A stretch of DNA of 64,000 nucleotides from Synechococcus sp. KORDI-49 (GTDB lineage: Bacteria > Cyanobacteriota > Cyanobacteriia > PCC-6307 > Cyanobiaceae), in the NCBI RefSeq assembly GCF_000737575.1, contig NZ_CP006270.1, positions 313,163 to 377,162 of the forward strand, written 5' to 3'. Below the pieces are notes generated by a model, which saw only the letters and a program-made list of their open reading frames with translations, made no database searches and was not told the origin of the DNA. The translations under genes and the position numbers were made by a program. Position 1 is the stretch's first letter. Every line of letters starts with the position of its first letter. Positions 20,001 through 29,207 of this stretch are shown here, piece by piece.

Positions 20001-20830
20001 TCCCACAGCGGACTGCCGAACCCGGCATCCGCACTGCGCACGGATGCGAAGGCCGTGCCACAGATCACGACCTCAACCTGTTCTCGGCGCAGCAGGTCCT
20101 TCACTCCGCGCTGAACGGCGGCATCACGCAGGCTGCTCACCCAGAGAAGACGTGGACAGAGGCCCTGAGATCGCAGAGCCGCGGTCAGGGCTTCCGCAAG
20201 ACGCAGATCACCGCTCTGAAACAGCGCGCGATAGAGGACGACACCGATACGCGGCCCAGCGTCGGACTGCCAGTCCCAGGGCGATGGGTCGGGCATCGGG
20301 TGCACGCTGCCGGCATCCTCCGGCTGTGATTCGCCGTCCAGCAGACGCTGCAGAACCGCCAGCATCTGCAGCATGTTCCGCTCGCCGCCCTCGCGCAGAC
20401 AGGCGGCCAGACGACCGGCCAGATCGGCATTGATCGAGCCCAGTTCGTGAAGATGAACGTCCTGATCAGCGGTACCGGCCAGGATCACCAGCTCGCGATC
20501 GGATGCGGCTGCGCACCAGCCCTGCAGCTGTTCAAGCCCGTAACTCCAGTGACCCCGACCACCGAGGAGGCGCACCACGATCGCCCTGGCCTTCGCGGCC
20601 GTGGTGCTCAGGTAGTGATCGAGCTGGGCCGGGTGGCCCAGACAGTCCAGAGCGAGCCCGCGAATCGTGGCTCGGAACACCGCTTCAGCGGCTGGTCGAG
20701 CCAACGCCCGGGACAGACAGGTGAGATCGGTTCCGGCACTCGTCAGGAAGAGCACATCCGCCGGCGGCTGCTCCACCAGCACAACGTCCTCCGGTGGATC
20801 GACCCCGGGACAGGTGGCGAGACGATGCAT
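17084..20830 (-). CDS. cobN: Cobaltochelatase subunit CobN
   Basis: Large subunit of the ATP-dependent chelatase that inserts cobalt into hydrogenobyrinate a,c-diamide in the aerobic-type cobalamin route. At 1248 residues it has the expected size and the CobN/ChlH fold markers: [23 protein letters not shown], a [20 protein letters not shown] segment, and the C-terminal YGKGAF-like [21 protein letters not shown]. The ChlH-like family is distinguished by RXXDGR-type content; the length and the missing N-terminal ChlH extension favour CobN. No cobS or cobT is nearby; cyanobacterial CobN is thought to borrow ChlI and ChlD. It is divergent from ilvE. Confidence 0.93.
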   Translation of the reverse strand: [1248 protein letters not shown]

Positions 20831-20885
20831 GCGGACATTCTCCTGCCCGGTGGGTGAGAAGATTCAGCCATCGGGCTCCACAGTG

Positions 20886-21797
20886 ATGCATCAGTTCCTG
20901 CCCTACGCCTGGTTCCAGGGACAGTGCGTGCCCTTCGAGGACGCCAGGATCTCCATCGCCACCCACGCTCTGCACTACGGCACTGGAGCGTTCGGCGGCA
21001 TGCGGGCCATCCCCGACCCCACTCAGGCCGGCACGATGCTGCTGTTCCGGGCCGATCGCCATGCTCGCCGGCTCAGTCAGAGTGCCCGTCTGCTGCTCAC
21101 AGAGCTCAGCGAGGAGACGATCCTCTCCGCACTGACCGCCATGCTGCAGGCGAACAAACCTCAGCAGCCGATCTATCTGCGGCCCTTCGTTTACACCAGC
21201 GATCTCGGCATCGCGCCCCGGCTGCATCAGATCGAGACCGACTTCCTCATCTATGGCCTGCCGCTCGGCGACTACCTCTCACCGGAGGGAGTCAGCTGTC
21301 GCATCAGCAGCTGGACACGCCAGGAGGATCGCTCCCTGCCCCTGCGGGGCAAGATCAGCGGCGCTTACATCACCAGCTCTCTGGCCAAGACCGAAGCAGT
21401 GCAGAGCGGGTTCGACGAAGCGCTGCTGCTCAACAGCCGCGGCAAGGTCAGCGAGGCCAGCGGCATGAACCTCTTCCTCGTGCGCGATGGCGAGCTGATC
21501 ACGCCTGGCGTCGAACAGGACATCCTGGAGGGCATCACCCGTGCCAGCGTCATCGAACTGGCGGAAACCATGGGCATCCGGGTGATCCAGAGGCCTGTCG
21601 ACAAGACGGAGCTGTTCATCGCCGACGAGGTGTTCCTGACCGGTACAGCCGCCAAGATCACTCCCATCCGCCAGATCGAATCCACCACCCTCGGCACCGA
21701 CAGGCCCGTGATGGAGTCGCTCCGCACCCGACTGGTCGCGATCACCGAGGGACGGGATCCGGCCTTCGAGCACTGGGTGACCCGGATCAGCATCTGA
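20886..21797 (+). CDS. ilvE: Branched-chain amino acid aminotransferase
   Basis: PLP fold-type IV transaminase for the last step of leucine, isoleucine and valine synthesis. The 303-residue product begins [23 protein letters not shown], and the [14 protein letters not shown] segment is diagnostic of IlvE. The PLP lysine should be the one in [15 protein letters not shown], with the cofactor-binding glutamate in [18 protein letters not shown] longer reading from further upstream would run into cobN, so ATG 20886 is used. Starts of cobN and ilvE are only 55 bases apart. Confidence 0.92.
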   Translation: MHQFLPYAWFQGQCVPFEDARISIATHALHYGTGAFGGMRAIPDPTQAGTMLLFRADRHARRLSQSARLLLTELSEETILSALTAMLQANKPQQPIYLRPFVYTSDLGIAPRLHQIETDFLIYGLPLGDYLSPEGVSCRISSWTRQEDRSLPLRGKISGAYITSSLAKTEAVQSGFDEALLLNSRGKVSEASGMNLFLVRDGELITPGVEQDILEGITRASVIELAETMGIRVIQRPVDKTELFIADEVFLTGTAAKITPIRQIESTTLGTDRPVMESLRTRLVAITEGRDPAFEHWVTRISI

Positions 21798-21855
21798 GTT
21801 CGAGGGATGCTCGCCACGGACTTTTCTTAGAGTCGGCGACTACTGGAAGGGTTCC

Positions 21856-24800
21856 ATGGCAGCGACGGTGACCACCACATCCGTGGCGAATTCCCGTTTT
21901 CTCAGCCACCTGAACGGTCCCCGACGTCCCGTGCTCGTCTTCGACGGGGCCACCGGAACCAGCCTGCAGCAGATGGATCTGACGGCTGATGACTTCGGCG
22001 GTCTGGAACTGGAGGGTTGCAACGAGAACCTGGTGGTCACCCGGCCCGATGCCGTTCAGGCGGTGCATCGCCAGTTTCTGGAGGCGGGATGCGATGTGAT
22101 CGAGACCGACACCTTCGGTGCCGCCTCGATCGTTCTGGCCGAATACGGCCTGGAGGACCACGCCCATGCCCTGAACAAGAAGGCGGCGGAACTCGCCCGG
22201 GAGATGGCGGATCAGTACAGCACCGCCGAGAAACCGCGCTTCGTGGCCGGTTCCATGGGACCCACCACCAAACTGCCCACCCTCGGCCACATCGATTTCG
22301 ACACGATGCGCGCGTCCTTCCGGGAACAGGCGGAGGGCCTGATCGCCGGCGATGTCGATCTGTTCATCGTCGAGACCTGTCAGGACGTTCTCCAGATCAA
22401 GGCGGCACTGCAGGGAATCGAGGAGGCCTTCGAAGCCGCCGGTGAACGTCGTGCCCTGATGGTGTCGGTGACCATGGAGACCACCGGCACGATGCTCGTG
22501 GGGTCCGACATCGCCGCTGTGGTGTCGATCCTTGAGCCATTTCCCATCGACATCCTCGGGCTGAACTGCGCGACGGGACCGGAGCAGATGAAAGAGCACA
22601 TCCGCTACCTCTCGGAGCATTCACCCTTCACCGTCAGCTGCATTCCCAATGCCGGGCTTCCGGAGAACATCGGCGGTGTGGCTCATTACCGTCTGACGCC
22701 GACGGAACTGAAGATGCAGCTGATGCACTTCGTGGAGGACCTGGGAGTGCAGGTGATCGGAGGTTGCTGCGGCACCACACCTGCCCACATCAGCGCACTC
22801 TCGGAGCTCTCCGCGGAACTGAAACCGGCGGAACGGAGCCGTCGCAGCAGTGAGCCGTCCGCGGCCTCGATCTACGGAATCACGCCGTATCACCAGGACA
22901 ACTCCTTCCTGATCATCGGAGAGCGACTCAATGCCAGCGGCAGCCGCAAAGTGCGAGAGCTGCTGGCGGAGGAGGACTGGGACGGACTGGTCTCCGTGGC
23001 CCGCGGTCAGGTGAAGGAGAACGCCCACGTCCTGGACGTCAACGTCGACTACGTCGGACGCGACGGCGAGCGGGATATGCACGAACTGGTGAGCCGTCTG
23101 GTCACCAACGTCAACCTGCCGCTGATGCTTGACTCCACCGAGTGGCAGAAGATGGAAGCCGGCCTCAAGGTGGCTGGTGGCAAGTGCATCCTCAACTCCA
23201 CCAACTACGAAGACGGGGATGAGCGCTTTTTCAAGGTGCTTGACCTTGCGCGCCGCTATGGCGCCGGTGTCGTTGTCGGCACCATCGATGAAGACGGCAT
23301 GGCCCGGACCGCTGAGCAGAAGTTCGCCATCGCCCAGCGGGCGTACCGCGATGCCCTGGAGTTCGGCATTCCTGCTGAGGAGATCTTCTATGACCCTCTG
23401 GCCCTGCCCATCTCCACCGGGATCGAGGAGGACCGACTCAACGGCAAGGCCACCCTCGACGCGATCCGGCTGATCCGCGAGAACCTCCCCGGCGTGCATG
23501 TGGTGCTGGGGGTGAGCAACGTCAGTTTCGGGCTCTCACCTGCCGCACGGATCACGCTCAACTCCGTTTTCCTTCACGACTGCTGCCAGGCCGGCATGGA
23601 TGCCGCGATCGTCAGCCCAGCGAAGATCCTGCCGCTGATCAAGATCAGCGAAGACCATCAGACGGTGTGCCGTGATCTGATCAACGACAAGCGTCGCTTC
23701 GACGACGGCATCTGCGTTTACGACCCCCTCACCGAGCTCACCAAGCTGTTCGAAGGTGTGAGCGCCAAGGAAGCGCGGGCATCCGGACCATCCCTGGCTG
23801 ACCTTCCCGTGGAAGAACGTCTCAAGCAGCACATCATCGATGGTGAGCGGATCGGCCTGGAAACGGCCCTGAAGGAAGGCCTGACCAGCTACAAGCCGCT
23901 GCACATCGTCAACACCTTCCTGCTGGACGGCATGAAGGTGGTGGGTGAGTTGTTCGGCAGCGGTCAGATGCAGCTGCCTTTCGTGCTCCAGAGCGCCGAG
24001 ACGATGAAATCAGCGGTGGCCTTCCTGGAGCCGCACATGGAGAAGAGCGAGGGAGAGAGCAGCAGCAAGGGCAAGTTCCTCATCGCCACCGTCAAAGGCG
24101 ATGTCCACGACATCGGCAAGAACCTGGTGGACATCATCCTCACCAACAACGGCTACGAGGTCGTCAATCTCGGCATCAAACAGAGCTGTGAAGCGATCAT
24201 CGAGGCCCAGCACGAACACAAGGCCGACTGCATCGCGATGAGCGGCCTTCTGGTGAAGTCGACCGCCTTCATGAAGGACAACCTCAGCGCCTTCAATGAG
24301 GCGGGCATCGACGTTCCCGTGATTCTCGGAGGCGCTGCACTGACGCCTCGGTTCGTTCAGAAGGACTGCCGCGAGGTCTACAACGGCAAGGTGGTGTACG
24401 GACGGGATGCCTTCGCTGATCTGCGTTTCATGGATGCGCTGATGGAGGCGAAGGGGCAGGACGGCTGGAGCAACACCACCGGATTTCTGAACGGAGCACC
24501 GCAGGGTGTCGGGCTGGACGAGCCGGAAGCCGAGGAGACCAGCAGCAACGGCAGTTCAGCCCCGAAGGACACTCCCCAGCAGCCTCAGACCCCGGTGAGC
24601 ACCGAACGCTCGGAGGCGGTGCCTGCCGAGCCGGCTGCGACGCCTCCCTTCCTGGGTTCGGCTCTGCTGGACGAGGGTCAGATCGCACTTGAAGAAGTGT
24701 TCCCATACCTGGATCGCAATGCTCTGTTCGCCGGGCAGTGGCAGATCCGCAAAACCCAGCAGCAGAGCCGTGAGGAGTACGACGCGATGCTGGCTGAGAA

Positions 24801-25440
24801 GGCGGAGCCGGTCCTGGAGCAGTGGATGGCCCGTTGTCTGGATGAAAAGCTGCTCACACCGCGGGTCGCCTACGGCTATTTCCCCGTCGGAAGAGACGGC
24901 AACAGCCTGCGTGTCTTCGACGTGAACGGGGCCGAGGAGCTGGGGCGCTTCGATCTACCCCGTCAACGTTCTGGGAACCGTTACTGCATCGCTGACTTCT
25001 TCCAGGACCTCGGATCTGATGGCCGTCCGGCCGATGTTCTGCCGATGCAGGCGGTCACCATGGGGGAACGGGCCAGTGAAGTGGCCCAGGAGCTGTTTCA
25101 GGGCGATCGCTACAGCGACTACCTCTATTTCCACGGTCTCGCCGTGCAGATGGCGGAAGCTCTGGCCGAGTGGGTGCATGCGCGGATCCGGACGGAACTC
25201 GGTTTTGCCGATCCCTCCGACATGCCTCTGCGGGATGTTCTGGCGCAGCGCTACCGCGGCAGTCGCTACTCATTCGGATACCCCGCCTGTCCGAATGTGG
25301 CCGATTCAAGACAGCAACTGGCCTGGCTCGATGCGGAGAGAATCGGTCTGACCATGGATGCCAGCGATCAGCTGGCACCGGAACAGAGCACGACCGCTCT
25401 CGTGACGATCCACAGCCAGGCGCGCTATTTCAGCGCATAA
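21856..25440 (+). CDS. metH: Cobalamin-dependent methionine synthase
   Basis: Transfers the methyl group of methyl-tetrahydrofolate to homocysteine through cobalamin. All four modules are present in 1194 residues: a homocysteine/zinc domain (ligands C238 and C304-C305 in [12 protein letters not shown]), the pterin-binding domain from about 350 ([12 protein letters not shown]), the cobalamin cap and Rossmann domain (DVHDIGKN with the lower-ligand H751), and a C-terminal AdoMet activation domain ending [12 protein letters not shown]-like. A Ser/Pro/Glu-rich linker of about 60 residues (near 890-940) separates the last two. TTAGAGT around 21828 could be a -10 element. No cobalamin riboswitch fits in the 58-base leader. 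Confidence 0.98.
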   Translation: MAATVTTTSVANSRFLSHLNGPRRPVLVFDGATGTSLQQMDLTADDFGGLELEGCNENLVVTRPDAVQAVHRQFLEAGCDVIETDTFGAASIVLAEYGLEDHAHALNKKAAELAREMADQYSTAEKPRFVAGSMGPTTKLPTLGHIDFDTMRASFREQAEGLIAGDVDLFIVETCQDVLQIKAALQGIEEAFEAAGERRALMVSVTMETTGTMLVGSDIAAVVSILEPFPIDILGLNCATGPEQMKEHIRYLSEHSPFTVSCIPNAGLPENIGGVAHYRLTPTELKMQLMHFVEDLGVQVIGGCCGTTPAHISALSELSAELKPAERSRRSSEPSAASIYGITPYHQDNSFLIIGERLNASGSRKVRELLAEEDWDGLVSVARGQVKENAHVLDVNVDYVGRDGERDMHELVSRLVTNVNLPLMLDSTEWQKMEAGLKVAGGKCILNSTNYEDGDERFFKVLDLARRYGAGVVVGTIDEDGMARTAEQKFAIAQRAYRDALEFGIPAEEIFYDPLALPISTGIEEDRLNGKATLDAIRLIRENLPGVHVVLGVSNVSFGLSPAARITLNSVFLHDCCQAGMDAAIVSPAKILPLIKISEDHQTVCRDLINDKRRFDDGICVYDPLTELTKLFEGVSAKEARASGPSLADLPVEERLKQHIIDGERIGLETALKEGLTSYKPLHIVNTFLLDGMKVVGELFGSGQMQLPFVLQSAETMKSAVAFLEPHMEKSEGESSSKGKFLIATVKGDVHDIGKNLVDIILTNNGYEVVNLGIKQSCEAIIEAQHEHKADCIAMSGLLVKSTAFMKDNLSAFNEAGIDVPVILGGAALTPRFVQKDCREVYNGKVVYGRDAFADLRFMDALMEAKGQDGWSNTTGFLNGAPQGVGLDEPEAEETSSNGSSAPKDTPQQPQTPVSTERSEAVPAEPAATPPFLGSALLDEGQIALEEVFPYLDRNALFAGQWQIRKTQQQSREEYDAMLAEKAEPVLEQWMARCLDEKLLTPRVAYGYFPVGRDGNSLRVFDVNGAEELGRFDLPRQRSGNRYCIADFFQDLGSDGRPADVLPMQAVTMGERASEVAQELFQGDRYSDYLYFHGLAVQMAEALAEWVHARIRTELGFADPSDMPLRDVLAQRYRGSRYSFGYPACPNVADSRQQLAWLDAERIGLTMDASDQLAPEQSTTALVTIHSQARYFSA

Positions 25441-25465
25441 CCTGAATCGCCTCTTTTTGAAGACC

Positions 25466-25738
25466 ATGGCGATTGCCGGACCCGACGGCGTGGATGCCGC
25501 CATCCAGGCGGGCGTTGATCTCGACGGCAGCCCCATCCCCCAGGAGATGCTCAGTCTCTACAACGAGGTGATGGATCTGGAGAGCCAGCGTGCCCGCAGC
25601 GGTGTGCTCAAGTCCATGCGCAACCGCGTGGTCAAGACCGGCGCCAAGCATTTCGATCAGGCTGCTCTCAATCAGCGACTGATCGAGGCCGGCTGGGACG
25701 GCCTCAAGGCCAAGGAGATCGCCTTCTACTTCAGCTGA
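25466..25738 (+). CDS. Conserved-looking small cyanobacterial protein, unknown function
   Basis: 90 residues, soluble, no signal peptide. The centre is helical and charged (LSLYNEVMDLESQRARSGVLKSMRNRVVK), and the end (LIEAGWDGLKAKEIAFYFS) looks like a small helical domain. I chose ATG 25466 (MAIAGPDGVDAA) over TTG 25457. It starts 26 bases after metH and may share its transcript. I recall close relatives in other Synechococcus genomes but no assigned function. Confidence 0.75.
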   Translation: MAIAGPDGVDAAIQAGVDLDGSPIPQEMLSLYNEVMDLESQRARSGVLKSMRNRVVKTGAKHFDQAALNQRLIEAGWDGLKAKEIAFYFS

Positions 25739-25762
25739 AGGCTCCCTTCGAGCTCGGTTGCA

Positions 25763-25993
25763 TCAGTCCTGGCAGAGCTTCTCCATGGTGTCGATCACTT
25801 CCTGCTGAAACTCGTCGAGGGCATTCGATTCGCTCAGATCGATGCCTTCGCCGGCAGCATTCTGAGCCAGATCCTGAAAATGAAACGCACCCTCCCCGTT
25901 GGCCAGGAACTCGATCGCCGAGCTCTCACCGCTCTCGCGAAAGGCGTCGCACAGCGCGAGAAAGGCGGCGTCTTCGGTGAACTCCCAATCCAT
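25763..25993 (-). CDS. Small acidic protein, unknown function
   Basis: 76 residues, strongly acidic (many Glu and Asp), all-helical in appearance: WEFTEDAAFLALCDAFRESG and ALDEFQQEVIDTMEKLCQD. Two cysteines, no signal peptide, no membrane segment. It converges with the 90-residue gene over a 24-base gap and is divergent from the DUF2237 gene. I do not recognise a family; it may be a cyanobacteria-specific small protein. Confidence 0.62.
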   Translation of the reverse strand: MDWEFTEDAAFLALCDAFRESGESSAIEFLANGEGAFHFQDLAQNAAGEGIDLSESNALDEFQQEVIDTMEKLCQD

Positions 25994-26104
25994 CGAGTGG
26001 ACATGACTGAACGACCTTTAACGCCTTCCCCCAGGGGTCCGTCAACCGTCTGACGTCGAAATGTGCCACTCCTTCGGCAGACTCCTTGCACCTGGACTGT
26101 TCGG

Positions 26105-26500
26105 ATGACCAGCAGCAGCCCTGCAACTTCAACCACCAGAAACGTTCTCGGAGAGACCCTGGTGCAATGCGGCTGTCAGCCGATGACCGGCTGGTATCGC
26201 AACGGTTTCTGCGAAACCGATCCCACCGATCTCGGCCAGCACAGCATCTGCTGTGTGATGAACGAATCCTTCCTGACGTACAGCAAGGCGCAGGGAAATG
26301 ACCTGTCCACCCCGGTGCCGGCCTTCCGATTCCCCGGGCTGAAGCCCGGAGATCACTGGTGCGTCTGCGCGCCGCGCTGGAAACAGGCTTACGACGACGG
26401 GATGGCCCCTCCTGTGCGACTCGAGGCAACGGAAGAGTCCGCATTGGCGGTGGTGAGCCTGGAGCAGCTCCAGGAACATGCTCACCAGGGGATGACCTGA
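26105..26500 (+). CDS. DUF2237 family protein
   Basis: A 131-residue protein matching DUF2237 along its length: NVLGETLVQCGCQPMTGWYRNGFC, DLGQHSICCVMNESFL, KAQGNDLSTPVPAFRFPGLKPGDHWCVCAPRWKQAY. The family is conserved, Cys-rich and functionally unassigned. ATG 26105 is used; codons further upstream do not align with the family. The final 19 bases overlap the SDR gene on the other strand. The leader region to 25994 is 111 bases and holds the divergent promoters of two genes. Confidence 0.86.
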   Translation: MTSSSPATSTTRNVLGETLVQCGCQPMTGWYRNGFCETDPTDLGQHSICCVMNESFLTYSKAQGNDLSTPVPAFRFPGLKPGDHWCVCAPRWKQAYDDGMAPPVRLEATEESALAVVSLEQLQEHAHQGMT

Positions 26501-27210
26501 CCGTCCCAGGCAAGAAACTGCCCGGACTGCTCAGGGGTCTGCTGCAGCAGCAGGTCCACCAGATGGTCCGCTGACCGCTGAGGCGGGAACAGCTGCTCCG
26601 GCGGGACAAAACCATGAAAGGGCCGTGACAGGTCCGTGTCGGTGGTTCCGGGGTGGAACAGGCTGACGGTGGCCCGTGGCCAGCGCCTCGACCATTCGAT
26701 GCTGAGGCAGCGCAGCAACTGATTCTGCGCTGCCTTTGCCGCCCTGTAGCCATACCAGCCGCCACTGCGGTTGTCCGTGATGCTTCCGACCCGGGCACTG
26801 AGACTGGCGAAGTGAAAGGGCTGAGCGCGCCGGAGTAGGGGTTCCACGGCCTTGGCCAGCAGAACCGGAGCGATCGCATTGATGCCGAACTGTTCACTGA
26901 GTTGTCGGCGTTCAACCTGGCGGAGCCTCTTCTCCGGAGCCAGATCAGGGCCGTGCAGACGTCCGCTGCAGTTGAACACCAGCCGCAGCGGCAGTTCGGT
27001 CTCCGCCAGCTGTGAGGCCAGAGCATCCAGGGAATCGTCATCCTCCAGATCCAGACGCAGATCCTGAAGCGGGGGGCCACTGCGACCGGCGGTCAGCAGC
27101 GTGAGATCCGGACATCTGCGGCGGAGCGTTGAGGACATCGCTGTTCCGATCCCCCCGGTCCCGACGACCAGGGCGAGGCCACGCCAAGAGGCAGGATCCG
27201 CTGTTGACAC
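26482..27210 (-). CDS. Short-chain dehydrogenase/reductase
   Basis: A 242-residue NAD(P)-binding SDR. The cofactor glycine motif is VVGTGGIGTAM (normally TGxxxGIG, so the first Gly spacing is a little atypical). NCSG replaces the usual NNAG, and the catalytic set is S in FASLSARVGS with Y and K in YGYRAAKAAQNQL. The nearest described group is the CsgA/C-signal-like SDRs. The start is GTG (27208-27210). Substrate unknown. Divergent from the SpoIID-like gene by 72 bases. Confidence 0.85.
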   Translation of the reverse strand: MSTADPASWRGLALVVGTGGIGTAMSSTLRRRCPDLTLLTAGRSGPPLQDLRLDLEDDDSLDALASQLAETELPLRLVFNCSGRLHGPDLAPEKRLRQVERRQLSEQFGINAIAPVLLAKAVEPLLRRAQPFHFASLSARVGSITDNRSGGWYGYRAAKAAQNQLLRCLSIEWSRRWPRATVSLFHPGTTDTDLSRPFHGFVPPEQLFPPQRSADHLVDLLLQQTPEQSGQFLAWDGQVIPW

Positions 27211-27282
27211 GATCGGTGCTCTGAATGCCCGTGTCGTCTAAGTGATTTCGGCGATGATTCGGGGGTCCAGCCTGGCTGCACC

Positions 27283-28221
27283 GTGCCGGTCTCCCCACAG
27301 CGCACCCTCATGCTCGCAGGGATCACTGGGGCGGTCCTTGCCGGGGCATGGTCGATGGGCCGCTCGGACAGTCCCTTCATCAAGCCCCGTGCATCCGCCG
27401 CAACGTCCGCACGGCTTCTGGACCTGCTGCAGGCCCCCCCGCGCCCTGCTGAACAACTCAACACGGCAGGGGACGCCTCCACGACGGCAACGCGACCACG
27501 CATCGTTCCGGAGATCCCGGAGCCCCAGGGCCCTGTGACGCTGCCCATCCGTGTGGCACTCCTCAGTCAGGCACCGATCCGATCCCTGACACCCATCGCA
27601 GGTTGCCGCTGCAGCCTTCCTGACGGACGCGTCCTCGACAGTCAGCAGCTCGAGATCGTCATCAGCACGAGGCAGACGGGCCAGTTCCACTGCCGGGGAG
27701 GGCGCCTGAGGATCAACAACAGGACGTACGGAGACGCCCTGCACCTGATCAACCGTGGGGAGGGCTGGCTGGCGGTGAACGAACTGGATCTGGAGGACTA
27801 CATCGCCTCTGTGGTCGGTGGGGAAATGCCGGCCTACTGGGAGATGGAAGCACTCAAGGCCCAGGCTGTGGCCGCCCGCTCCTACGCGATGGCCCATCTC
27901 GCCCGCCCCGCCTCCTCGGATTACCACCTGGGTGACACGACACGGTGGCAGGTCTTTTCAGGAGATCAGAGCGTCAGCGAGCGCACGCTGAGGGCAGCCA
28001 GGGACACGCAGGGCATCATCCTCAGCTACGACGGAGGAATCGTGGAGAGCCTCTACGCCGCCAACAGCACCATCAGTGCCGAGGCCCACGGGCATCTCGG
28101 AGCCAGCATGAGCCAGACGGGAGCGCAGGAGCTGGCCTCCAGGGGACTGAAGTACAACGAGATCCTCGGCAGCTATTACCAGGGCGCTTCTCTGGCCCGC
28201 TTACGGATCGATGGGAACTGA
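27283..28221 (+). CDS. SpoIID/LytB-domain protein, probably exported
   Basis: 312 residues with an N-terminal hydrophobic segment (LMLAGITGAVLAGAWSMG) serving as signal or anchor. The SpoIID domain occupies the second half: VNELDLEDYIASVVGGEMPAYWEMEALKAQAVAARSYA is the core signature, followed by TQGIILSYDGGIVESLYAANS. Bacillus SpoIID is a peptidoglycan lytic transglycosylase that acts on denuded glycan; cyanobacteria carry such domains without sporulation, presumably for wall remodelling. GTG 27283 start. Overlaps the next gene by 11 bases. Confidence 0.88.
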   Translation: MPVSPQRTLMLAGITGAVLAGAWSMGRSDSPFIKPRASAATSARLLDLLQAPPRPAEQLNTAGDASTTATRPRIVPEIPEPQGPVTLPIRVALLSQAPIRSLTPIAGCRCSLPDGRVLDSQQLEIVISTRQTGQFHCRGGRLRINNRTYGDALHLINRGEGWLAVNELDLEDYIASVVGGEMPAYWEMEALKAQAVAARSYAMAHLARPASSDYHLGDTTRWQVFSGDQSVSERTLRAARDTQGIILSYDGGIVESLYAANSTISAEAHGHLGASMSQTGAQELASRGLKYNEILGSYYQGASLARLRIDGN

Positions 28222-29062
28222 GCAGATCTGGGAACAGGCTCTGGCCTGCAGCGAGACGGCTCTGGCGGCATCAGCGCTGGTGCCGCTGCCCACCAGTGTC
28301 CACGCCCTGGCCGGGGCGGATGGCTTGGACTTCGAGCTGCGGCATCTCACCGGAACCACACCGAAGCACCTGCGGGCCGCGGGTCCGCGTCCGAATCCAT
28401 TTCGACCGTGGGATCAACGGCTGGCGGTCCGTTCGGTCGGAGAGCACCACACCCTGATTCTCAACAAGTTTCCGGTCCAGATCGGTCACATGCTTCTGAT
28501 CACATCCGAGTGGGCTCCTCAGTCGGGATGGCTGACGGAGAGAGACTGGCAGGCTCTTGCCTCCGTGGACAGCGACACGACCGGGCTCTGGTTCTTCAAC
28601 AGTGGCCCGGATGCAGGGGCCAGTCAGCCGCATCGACATCTGCAGCTGTTGCCGAGGCATGTCGGCCAGGCCGTGTGTCCTCGGGACCGTTGGTACCGGA
28701 TGCGCTCGTCACGTCCCGGCAGGTCGGATGGTGATCTGCTGGAACAGAGCTGCGCCGTGGCACCGATGGACGCGGCCGCCTGCAGCGGCGAACGACTCTC
28801 CGCCACGTACCGGAACCTCTGCGGAAGCCTGGGGATCGGCAGTCCCGAAGAGATGGACAGGCCCCGGCACCCTTACAACATCCTTCTCTGCAGGGACTGG
28901 ATGGCTCTGGTGCGACGCTCGAGAGACGGTGTGCACGGCTTCAGCGTCAACGCCCTCGGCTTCGCCGGATATCTGCTGGCCACGGAGAGCTCTGATCGAG
29001 ACTGGCTGAACGCGGTGGGGCCGGAGGAGCTGTTGCGACAGGTGGCGCGGAACCATCCGTGA
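28211..29062 (+). CDS. ATP adenylyltransferase (Ap4A phosphorylase)
   Basis: 283 residues. Cleaves diadenosine tetraphosphate by phosphorolysis, giving ATP and ADP. The HIT-like active site is SQPHRHLQLLPR (HxHxQ), preceded by LILNKFPVQIGHMLLITSEW and NSGPDAGASQ, which are diagnostic for the Apa1/2 group. The C-terminal domain holds PYNILLCRDWMALVRR. It starts inside the SpoIID-like gene (11-base overlap). Its stop codon lies within an 11-bp inverted repeat described separately. Confidence 0.9.
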   Translation: MGTEQIWEQALACSETALAASALVPLPTSVHALAGADGLDFELRHLTGTTPKHLRAAGPRPNPFRPWDQRLAVRSVGEHHTLILNKFPVQIGHMLLITSEWAPQSGWLTERDWQALASVDSDTTGLWFFNSGPDAGASQPHRHLQLLPRHVGQAVCPRDRWYRMRSSRPGRSDGDLLEQSCAVAPMDAAACSGERLSATYRNLCGSLGIGSPEEMDRPRHPYNILLCRDWMALVRRSRDGVHGFSVNALGFAGYLLATESSDRDWLNAVGPEELLRQVARNHP

Positions 29063-29091
29063 TTTCAGAAACGTCCGTGGAATCACGGATG
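29054..29091 (+). terminator. Stem-loop spanning the Ap4A phosphorylase stop codon, with an alternative inner hairpin
   Basis: CATCCGTGATT (29054-29064) is the exact reverse complement of AATCACGGATG (29081-29091): an 11-bp perfect stem around a 16-base loop. The stop codon (29060-29062) is in the left arm. A second, mutually exclusive hairpin is possible: TCCGTG (29074-29079) with CACGGA (29084-29089), loop GAAT. Only a weak pyrimidine stretch (CTTTCATT) follows, so a terminator or attenuator role is inference. Confidence 0.5.
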
Positions 29092-29207
29092 CGGCCTGAC
29101 TTTCATTAAGGCATCGCTGGAGGTAGGGAGTCGCCGACGACGTCCCGGATCCATCGAAACAACCCACCATCAAGACATCAACAGCAATTCACAGGCGCAA
29201 CCGGAGA

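Noticed and set aside
19277-20329. 350-codon frame antisense to cobN
   Set aside because: Shadow of cobN; no start context or family pattern.
21798-21855. Cobalamin riboswitch before metH
   Set aside because: The 58-base gap is far too short for the known element and no B12-box-like sequence is visible.
25926-27080. 384-codon reverse frame across DUF2237 and the SDR gene
   Set aside because: Low-complexity Arg/Ser/Pro translation, out of frame with the real SDR and DUF2237 genes.
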